Positions 1 to 5,141 of a stretch of DNA of 6,051 bases are shown here, piece by piece (position 1 is the stretch's first letter; every line of letters begins with the position of its first letter). The translations under genes and the position numbers were made by a program. Below the pieces are notes generated by a model, which had not been told where the DNA came from, searched no databases, and saw only the letters and a program-made list of their open reading frames with translations. This DNA is from Saprospirales bacterium (GTDB lineage: Bacteria > Bacteroidota > Bacteroidia > Chitinophagales > JADJOU01): NCBI GenBank assembly GCA_947461165.1, contig CANHJR010000085.1:1-6051 (forward strand), given 5' to 3'.

Positions 1-11
1 GCCATAGAAAA

Positions 12-401
12 TTAACTAAGTGGATTGAGACTGATAGAATAGATTCGATAAGAGTTGACGTCTCTATCATAGAAAAACTTGTTAAGAACTTCGATGATAT
101 TGACTGCTCGAAAATAAGACGTATGCAATTGATTTTCGCCCAACTTGACCCACTGAATGGTATATGAATCTTCTTTATGAAAATTGGATTGAACGTACTC
201 CAGCATTTTGGACACGGCTTCTTCCTGATCAATGGCGCGAGTGGAGTGAAACAGGAAAGATTGGTTATGAAGCGGGTTTGTTGTGACAAGATCGAGCTGG
301 GTAATGCCCTCAACTTTCTTGAAATTAAAAACCAACTTCGTCACATCGATACCAAGATGAGAAGCAATTTTTTCTTGAAGTGTTTTGACTGATTTGGCCA
401 T
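12..401 (-). CDS. Small protein of unknown function behind clpP
   Basis: I do not recognise a named family. The predicted product has 129 residues, is soluble, and has no signal peptide, membrane segment or cysteine. Its N-terminus (SVKTLQEKIASHLGIDVTKL, 4-23) looks helical. The rest alternates strands and helices: VFNFKKVEGITQLDLVTT (24-41), the helix EEAVSKMLEYVQSNFHK (60-76), SYTIQWVKLG (79-88), TSYFRAVNIIEVLNKFFYDR (94-113) and SYRIYSISLNPLS (117-129). The aromatic-rich blocks YTIQW, TSYFRA and FFYDRDVN resemble conserved hypothetical proteins I associate with Bacteroidota, which supports a real gene. The start is the ATG at 399-401, 2 bases after the clpP stop, so translation is probably coupled to clpP. 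The stop is TAA at 12-14. A link to ClpP, for example as an adaptor or regulator, rests on position alone. Confidence 0.72.
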   Translation of the reverse strand: MAKSVKTLQEKIASHLGIDVTKLVFNFKKVEGITQLDLVTTNPLHNQSFLFHSTRAIDQEEAVSKMLEYVQSNFHKEDSYTIQWVKLGENQLHTSYFRAVNIIEVLNKFFYDRDVNSYRIYSISLNPLS

Positions 402-403
402 AA

Positions 404-1003
404 TTATATGGACGTAATTATTTCATCTACAATTCCGTATTCTATAGCTTCTTGGGCATCCATCCAATAATCTCTATCAAAATCTTTCAAAATTTTATCG
501 ATAGGCTGATTGCAGTTAGCAGCTAAGATCTCTGCTAAGATTTTTCTTGTTTTCACAATTTGCTTTGCGGTGATTTCAAGCTCAATAGCCTGCCCTTGAA
601 TGCCTCCTATAGATGGCTGATGAATCATGACACGACCATTTGCGAATATTTTTCGTTTTCCTTTCACGCCTGCGCTCAGGAGCATAGATCCCATAGAGGC
701 AGCTAGTCCCATACAGATGGTATTGACTGGAGATTTTATCATGGCCATAATGTCTAGCAATGATAAACCAGAGGTTACAACACCGCCAGGGCTATTGATG
801 AAGAAGTCTATCTCCTTGCCGGTATCAAGTGTATCCAACAACAATATTTGGCTTATAGCCTTTTCCATCGATTTATCATCGACAGCACCCCAGAGAAAAA
901 CGCGGCGTTTTTTTAGAAACGCTTCTTCCATTTTTTTGGAAAGTCCGTTGTCTTCTTTTTCTTCTTTCTCTTTTTCATCAGAGTTGTATGGATTGTATAG
1001 CAT
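404..1003 (-). CDS. clpP: ClpP-family serine protease, divergent paralogue
   Basis: The protein belongs to the ClpP family, whose members form tetradecameric chambers that degrade proteins fed to them by ClpX or ClpA/C unfoldases. The Ser-His-Asp triad is complete: Ser103 in GLAASMGSMLLS, His128 in RVMIHQPSIGG, and Asp178 in DFDRDYWM. The oxyanion/strand motif FINSPGG (68-74) and the closing QEAIEYGIVDEI are also present. The 199-residue length fits. The N-terminus does not: in place of the usual axial-loop and ERxYDIYSRLLKER region it has a charged tail (SDEKEKEEKEDNG, 8-20), then KKRRVFLWGAVDDKS. This type recalls the second ClpP paralogues of Leptospira and Chlamydia more than the main Bacteroidota ClpP; that comparison is from memory. 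I chose the ATG at 1001-1003. An in-frame ATG at 929-931 would make a 175-residue form without the tail. The small gene at 12-401 follows after 2 bases. Confidence 0.92.
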   Translation of the reverse strand: MLYNPYNSDEKEKEEKEDNGLSKKMEEAFLKKRRVFLWGAVDDKSMEKAISQILLLDTLDTGKEIDFFINSPGGVVTSGLSLLDIMAMIKSPVNTICMGLAASMGSMLLSAGVKGKRKIFANGRVMIHQPSIGGIQGQAIELEITAKQIVKTRKILAEILAANCNQPIDKILKDFDRDYWMDAQEAIEYGIVDEIITSI

Positions 1004-1031
1004 TTTTTGGATAATTTGTGGTTTGAAGATG

Positions 1032-1039
1032 CAAAATTA
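1032..1039 (-). promoter_or_regulatory. Possible Bacteroidota-type -7 promoter box for clpP
   Basis: Read on the minus strand the octamer is TAATTTTG, an exact match to the TAnnTTTG consensus of the Bacteroidota primary sigma factor. It sits in the 42-base gap between the oxidoreductase stop (1046) and the clpP start (1003), which would give a leader of roughly 20 bases. No clear TTG-type -33 box is visible about 20 bases further upstream, and the motif is easily met by chance in AT-rich DNA, so this is only a candidate. If real, clpP and the small gene after it could be transcribed apart from lpxB. Confidence 0.3.
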
Positions 1040-1045
1040 AGAGTC

Positions 1046-2104
1046 CTAGTTCGATGGATTGATATTTTTTGAGTTCGACGACCACTCGATTGCTATTTTG
1101 CCAATTGTTTTGCCATGTTCTAGCAGGTCGTGCGCTTTGGCAAGATCTTCAATAGGATAATTTTTTCCTTCAATGTGGGGAATGATCCCGTCTTGATAAA
1201 AATCATAAACTCCTCGCATACATCGAGCAATGACTTCTGGCTTATTGTCTGCAATAGCAAGCATATTGATTCCAATGATAGACTTGCTTGGCATCAAAAA
1301 TTGAGGAGGGGAATAAAATGTAGTTCCAAACTTGATTGCCTCAAAAATTACCTTGAGTTTGTTTTTGGGTCCGCTGAGCTTGGAAGCTCCAAATAGAACA
1401 TATTTTCCACCATTTTGAATGGCTCTCATGCCCTTCTTCACATAATCGCCTCCGACACTGTCAAAAATAAAATCAACCTTTCTATAAAGTTTATGATCCT
1501 TTAGGTATTGAAAAATATCTTGCTCTTTGTAATTGATGGTATGGGTCACTCCAATAGATTTTAAAAATGATAGTTTTTCACTACTACTTGCTACTGCTAT
1601 GACATTACACTTTTTGTTCAAGGCAATCTGAACAATACCAAGTCCTACGCCGCCTGCTGCGGCATATACAAGTACATTATCACCTTCATGGAAATTGACA
1701 CATTCGACCGCTGCATAATATGCGGTCGATAGTTGTGTAGCCATAGCTAATTTTTTGTATGAAGGAAGAGAGGCGTCAATAGCCATGCATGCTCGTGAAT
1801 CAGAAACAGCATATTCGGCATAGCCTCCAAACCTAGTCAAGCCAAGGACGTGGTCTCCAATATGAAATCCGGTAACCTGATCGCCAATTTCTTCAATCTC
1901 GCCACAAACATCATATCCTAGAATAGCGGGCATAGGTGGCATTTCTGGATATAGCCCCAATCTCGCCATGACGTCGGCATAGTTTAATCCAAATGCGGAA
2001 ACTTTGATCAAAATTTCATTCGGCTGCATTTTTGGTTTATTTATTTCCTGAATTTCGAATGATTTCTGTGCAGTTGATTTTTTTGTTAGGAATACGGCTT
2101 TCAT
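1046..2104 (-). CDS. Zinc-independent medium-chain oxidoreductase, VAT-1/quinone oxidoreductase-like
   Basis: The 352-residue protein belongs to the MDR superfamily, quinone oxidoreductase branch, and should use NAD(P)H to reduce a quinone or an alpha,beta-unsaturated carbonyl compound in the cytoplasm. The GroES-like catalytic domain comes first, with GLNYADVMARLGLYPEMPP (39-57), GYDVCGEIEEIG (63-74), GDHVLGL (83-89) and GGYAEY (93-98). The Rossmann domain follows, with the nucleotide-binding motif YAAAGGVGLGIVQIA (147-161), GVTHTINY (185-192) and FDSVGGDYVKKG (214-225). The zinc ligands of alcohol dehydrogenases are absent: Asn41-Tyr-Ala-Asp44 occupies the place of the catalytic Cys region, and the four-cysteine structural zinc loop is missing. 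KLSGPKNKL (242-250) and the tail GIIPHIEGKNYPIEDLAKAH (306-325) resemble animal VAT-1 and its bacterial relatives. The ATG at 2102-2104 lies 9 bases after lpxB. The physiological substrate is unknown. The last ten residues (SNSKNINPSN) look unstructured. Confidence 0.9.
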   Translation of the reverse strand: MKAVFLTKKSTAQKSFEIQEINKPKMQPNEILIKVSAFGLNYADVMARLGLYPEMPPMPAILGYDVCGEIEEIGDQVTGFHIGDHVLGLTRFGGYAEYAVSDSRACMAIDASLPSYKKLAMATQLSTAYYAAVECVNFHEGDNVLVYAAAGGVGLGIVQIALNKKCNVIAVASSSEKLSFLKSIGVTHTINYKEQDIFQYLKDHKLYRKVDFIFDSVGGDYVKKGMRAIQNGGKYVLFGASKLSGPKNKLKVIFEAIKFGTTFYSPPQFLMPSKSIIGINMLAIADNKPEVIARCMRGVYDFYQDGIIPHIEGKNYPIEDLAKAHDLLEHGKTIGKIAIEWSSNSKNINPSN

Positions 2105-2113
2105 TTTGGAATA

Positions 2114-3196
2114 TTAGATATAATTTAGAATAATATTTGCGGTGGATTCGCTGGCATTTTTTTCACCAAGGATTTTTTTGATTTTAGAAAACGCTTCTGT
2201 TGTCTTCTGGTAGTTTTCTGAGGACAATGAACTCTTCATTTCAGAAACTAACAGGTTCGTGTTAAGCTCGTCTTGAATCAGTTCTCGAACGACCTCTCTT
2301 CCAAAAATAAGATTGACTAGGGAAATAAATTTAACCTTGATCAATCGCTTTCCAAGTTGAAAATTGAGCCACGAAGTCCTATAACAAACGATCAAGGGCA
2401 CCCCCAAAAGGGCCGTTTGAAGAGTAGCCGTTCCAGAAGAAACCAAAGCCAAATGACTAGAAGAAAGAACCTCTGTGCTCTGATCATAAACAACTTTTAC
2501 ATTGGGAGAATGTATGTATTTATTGTAAAAGTCGTCACCCAAATAACTCATACCTGCAATGATAAATTCATATTCTGGAAAGCTGGGAATCACAGAAAGC
2601 ATGATAGGCAATATGTGGTGAATTTCTTGTTTCCGAGAGCCAGGAAGTAATGCAATATGATTCGACTTTTCGATACTTGTTGTTTGATCCAAGACTTGTA
2701 ATAGTGGATGCCCAACAAATTCGGTATGGACACCTCGAACACTAAAAAACGCCTCTTCAAAAGGTAAGATGACAGCTAACTTATCGATATAAGTTGCCAT
2801 TTTTTTAACTCTATTCTCTTTCCAAGCCCATGCTTGAGGAGCTATGTAATATACAATTTTTTTGTTTTGACTTTTGAGCCAAGGAAGCAGTCGAAGGTTG
2901 AATCCAGGATAGTCGATAAGAACAACTACGTCTGGATTTGTCTCTATAATTTGCTTTTTGATTAAATCAAAATTTTGAAAAATCTTCCGAATATTGCGAA
3001 TAACTTCTTCAAAACCCATGAATGCTAATTCGCGATAATGTTTTAACACCTGAACGCCAGCCTTAGCCATCTCGTCGCCTCCCCATGCGTATATTTTGAT
3101 CGTATTATTCTTCTTGAAGATCGCTCTTGCTAGATTGGCACCGTGAAGATCGCCTGAGGCTTCGCCTGAAATAAAAAATATGGAATTACTCACCAA
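2114..3196 (-). CDS. lpxB: Lipid-A-disaccharide synthase LpxB
   Basis: LpxB is a membrane-associated GT-B glycosyltransferase (family GT19) that joins UDP-2,3-diacylglucosamine to lipid X, making the disaccharide core of lipid A and releasing UDP. The 360-residue length is normal. Motifs in order: ISGEASGDLHGANL (9-22), LAFMGFEEV (57-65), LIDYPGFNLRL (93-103) with the presumed catalytic Asp95, YYIAPQAWAWKENRV (116-130), LPGSRKQEI (184-192), SSGTATLQTALLGVP (253-267) and KVKFISLVNLIFGREVVREL (287-306). Gln260 stands where the family normally has a glutamate in SGTATLE. No ATG precedes the first motif: the frame is open only back to a TGA at 3218-3220, and the only plausible starts are TTG (3194-3196) and GTG (3191-3193), adjacent codons. 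Both give the usual short N-terminus before the GEASGDLHG motif. The gene starts 2 bases after the stop of the secreted-protein gene, so it may depend on coupling for translation. Confidence 0.95.
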   Translation of the reverse strand: MVSNSIFFISGEASGDLHGANLARAIFKKNNTIKIYAWGGDEMAKAGVQVLKHYRELAFMGFEEVIRNIRKIFQNFDLIKKQIIETNPDVVVLIDYPGFNLRLLPWLKSQNKKIVYYIAPQAWAWKENRVKKMATYIDKLAVILPFEEAFFSVRGVHTEFVGHPLLQVLDQTTSIEKSNHIALLPGSRKQEIHHILPIMLSVIPSFPEYEFIIAGMSYLGDDFYNKYIHSPNVKVVYDQSTEVLSSSHLALVSSGTATLQTALLGVPLIVCYRTSWLNFQLGKRLIKVKFISLVNLIFGREVVRELIQDELNTNLLVSEMKSSLSSENYQKTTEAFSKIKKILGEKNASESTANIILNYI

Positions 3197-3198
3197 TA

Positions 3199-3861
3199 CT
3201 ATTTTTGAATTGGGTGCTCAAATATGTCGTCTGCCAATTTTACTTTTTCAATGGAAATTGCTATTAGTTCAAAATTGCCGAGAGAAGATTTTTGTCGAAT
3301 GAGCAATGGAAAATTTCCGGTTTTTCCCGCTGTAATATTCAAATAATCCTTTTGGTGACTTTTCCAATAGTATGGATTTGTTTTCAGTTGCGATGGACTA
3401 TATAAATATACTCGTGTTTCCCATTTTGTTTGAATGCCAATAGCTATGCATGAATGTCCCAATACGGTGGCTTTGGCTTCCGATTTTTCAGCCTTTTCGA
3501 TCGGATCTTCCACAGCTCCCGCGAAGGCATTATATATGGAGTCATTTTTTTTATAAATAGAAACAGAGTTTGATAAGGGCTGATAAATTTGACTCGTCTT
3601 ATCATCATCGATTCTGTATTTGTTGCCACGAATATACATGGTCACCATACTTTTACCACCATTTGGCATGGATTCGTAAAACTCTTCATCCGAAATTAGT
3701 GCTTGGTTTGGATTTATTATTTGATGTTGGTATACAACCTTGCCTTCAAAATATTGCGAGTTGGAATCTATAGAGATCGGTTTTGTTGAGGTACTGTCAT
3801 TCGCAATACCTAATTCGACTAGGAAGAAAGCAAGCAAAAAGACTGAACAACGTTTTTTCAT
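3199..3861 (-). CDS. Secreted protein of unknown function, DUF4412-like
   Basis: The protein has 220 residues. It begins with a classic Sec signal peptide: MKKR, a hydrophobic core (residues 7-17) and a likely signal peptidase I site after Ala20 (GIA/ND). There is no lipobox, so it should end up soluble in the periplasm or be exported. The mature part is rich in beta-strand-like stretches: YFEGKVVYQHQI (37-48), MYIRGNKYRID (75-85), VSIYKKNDSIYN (100-111), VLGHSCIAIGI (133-143) and a closing LADDIFEHPIQ. The IRGNKYRID element and the VLGHxC element recall the DUF4412/LolA-like beta-sheet proteins common in Bacteroidota; I judge this from pattern only. The mature protein has a single cysteine, Cys138. 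The gene stops 2 bases before lpxB, which suggests coupling to lipid A synthesis but does not prove a shared role. The ATG at 3859-3861 is well placed for the signal peptide. Confidence 0.75.
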   Translation of the reverse strand: MKKRCSVFLLAFFLVELGIANDSTSTKPISIDSNSQYFEGKVVYQHQIINPNQALISDEEFYESMPNGGKSMVTMYIRGNKYRIDDDKTSQIYQPLSNSVSIYKKNDSIYNAFAGAVEDPIEKAEKSEAKATVLGHSCIAIGIQTKWETRVYLYSPSQLKTNPYYWKSHQKDYLNITAGKTGNFPLLIRQKSSLGNFELIAISIEKVKLADDIFEHPIQK

Positions 3862-3943
3862 GTGTATATAGTTTAATATTCAATGGTCACATGCTATGCC
3901 CTCTATATTCATTCGCACTGGGTGTTTATCAAAACTTGGGCAT
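3859..3943 (-). promoter_or_regulatory. Leader of the secreted-protein gene with two small inverted repeats
   Basis: The 86-base gap before the secreted-protein gene holds two perfect 6-base inverted repeats in a row. Read as minus-strand RNA, the first is AUGCCC/GGGCAU (arms 3938-3943 and 3896-3901, loop 36). The second is CAUGUG/CACAUG (arms 3888-3893 and 3859-3864, loop 23), and its second arm contains the AUG start codon. Neither is followed by a U tract, so neither looks like an intrinsic terminator. The large loops make both hairpins weak, and they may be chance. No convincing -33/-7 promoter pair was found in the gap, although a promoter for the secreted-protein gene and lpxB would be expected here. 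Confidence 0.25.
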
Positions 3944-3947
3944 TTCA

Positions 3948-5075
3948 TTAGATCAACGTTTTTTCAAAGATAGCATAGGTTTTATATTGAACACCATTCA
4001 CAGTCTGTACGCCCCGGTTCATCGCATCATTTGACTCAAGAATCCAGCTTGCTTCAGCATTCACAATGCCTTTTTTGAGACCATTTTTTATCATTTCATA
4101 ATAAAGAACTGCATCCAAGCCTTTGCCACGATATTCGGGAAGAATTCCTAGGAGTAAAACTCTGACCCAGGTAATTTTCTTTTTTTGAAATATTAGCTTT
4201 AGAAAATTGAATGGGAATAGGTTGCCATTAAAGTCTTTGGTGATTTGATTGATGTCTGGAAGTGCCAGCGCAAAAGCAATGACCTCTCCTTTTTCATTTT
4301 CGATCATAGGGGCTAACTCGGGATCCAGAATTAGTTTTAGTTCACTTCCCATCAGCTCCAATTCTGGATCAGTCATTGGCACAAATCCCCAATTATTCTC
4401 CCAAGCCTTATTGTATATCTTTTTTACATTTTCTATCTCTTTTTTGATATTGCTTTTGTCTATCAATCGAAGGGTGCATTTAGACCTGGTTAGTGCAATA
4501 TCCTTGACACGAAGAAATTTCTCATTTTTAAGAACATCGGCTTCTTGAAATTTGTATGCAAACATGCGCATCGCAAGCTCAATCCCAAATCGCTCAAAAT
4601 ATTCTTGGTAATATGGTGGATTGTAGACCATCATGATTTTTGGATGATCTTCAAATCCATCGATAAGAAGTCCAGATTCATAATTTGTAGAAGGATTGAC
4701 TGGTCCGTGAAGTGTTTGGTATCCTTTCTGTCTGTGGTAATCTTCAACAGTTTTTAGCAAGGCTTCTGCCACATCATAGTTCTCTATACATTCAAAAAAA
4801 CCAAAAAAACCTAGTTTACTATTATGAAAACTGTTGTATTGATGGTTTTCAATGGCGCAAATACGACCGACAACTTCATTGTTTTCATACGCCAGAAATG
4901 CCTGGATATGACCTTCTTTGTAAAAGGGATGTTTTTTTGGATTAAGGCGATCATTAACATCCATTCGCAAAGGAGCGGTCCAGTATGGATTGTATTTATA
5001 AACTTGGTAGTCAAAATCTACAAAAACTTTTTTCTCTTTTGAGTTAGTGAGATCTATTGGTCGAACGGCTATCAT
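3948..5075 (-). CDS. GNAT-fold N-acyltransferase family protein, substrate unknown
   Basis: The protein has 375 residues from the ATG at 5073-5075. An in-frame TTG at 5118-5120 would add 15 residues, but MIAVRPIDLTNSKEKKVFVD looks like a natural N-terminus, and the other choice would leave only 21 bases after alr. Two acetyltransferase-like halves can be seen. The N-terminal one includes FLAYENNEVVGRICAIENH (60-78) followed by HGPVNPSTNYESG (123-135). The C-terminal one has a good acyl-CoA pyrophosphate-binding loop, GILPEYRGKGLDAVL (310-324, Arg316-Gly-Lys-Gly319), then WILESNDAMNRGVQTVNG (344-361) and a final YAIFEKTLI strand. The conserved-looking block PYWTAPLRMD (30-39) is typical of a family widespread in Bacteroidota and other phyla and annotated only as hypothetical or acetyltransferase. 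No signal peptide or membrane segment is visible, so it should be cytoplasmic. The substrate cannot be told from sequence. The gene lies 66 bases behind alr and may be cotranscribed with it. Confidence 0.8.
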   Translation of the reverse strand: MIAVRPIDLTNSKEKKVFVDFDYQVYKYNPYWTAPLRMDVNDRLNPKKHPFYKEGHIQAFLAYENNEVVGRICAIENHQYNSFHNSKLGFFGFFECIENYDVAEALLKTVEDYHRQKGYQTLHGPVNPSTNYESGLLIDGFEDHPKIMMVYNPPYYQEYFERFGIELAMRMFAYKFQEADVLKNEKFLRVKDIALTRSKCTLRLIDKSNIKKEIENVKKIYNKAWENNWGFVPMTDPELELMGSELKLILDPELAPMIENEKGEVIAFALALPDINQITKDFNGNLFPFNFLKLIFQKKKITWVRVLLLGILPEYRGKGLDAVLYYEMIKNGLKKGIVNAEASWILESNDAMNRGVQTVNGVQYKTYAIFEKTLI

Positions 5076-5141
5076 ATTTTTTTTCGAATTGAATATGCTA
5101 AAATAAGATGATTCTGCCAAGCTTGGTTGAATTCATTTTTA
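5076..5141 (-). other. Spacer between alr and the acyltransferase gene, with a 10-base palindrome
   Basis: The 66-base spacer contains the perfect palindrome CCAAGCTTGG (5117-5126) about 15 bases after the alr stop, with no T tract behind it, so it is not a convincing terminator. An A-rich stretch lies directly before the ATG at 5073-5075, as expected for a Bacteroidota start without a Shine-Dalgarno motif. The in-frame TTG at 5118-5120 falls within the palindrome. I see no clear promoter here. Confidence 0.3.

Noticed and set aside
3..5. Minus-strand ATG 6 bases after the last stop, as the start of another gene in the series
   Set aside because: Only five bases of a possible frame remain in the window, so nothing can be supported.
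177..392. Plus-strand open frame opposite the small gene behind clpP
   Set aside because: It lies entirely antisense to a better-supported gene and its product shows no recognisable pattern.
908..914. Programmed -1 frameshift site A-AAA-AAA in clpP
   Set aside because: The zero frame encodes the complete protease, the -1 frame ends within about a dozen codons, and no stimulating structure is evident.
3444..3629. Minus-strand open frame inside the secreted-protein gene
   Set aside because: It is an out-of-frame shadow of the signal-peptide gene, with no start context and an unlikely composition.
5117..5126. Palindrome CCAAGCTTGG as an alr terminator
   Set aside because: It has no loop and no following T tract; a 10-base palindrome can arise by chance.
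5098..5136. 12-codon open frame in the spacer between alr and the acyltransferase
   Set aside because: It is too short, out of frame with the next gene and lacks the features of a leader peptide, such as repeated codons or a following attenuator.
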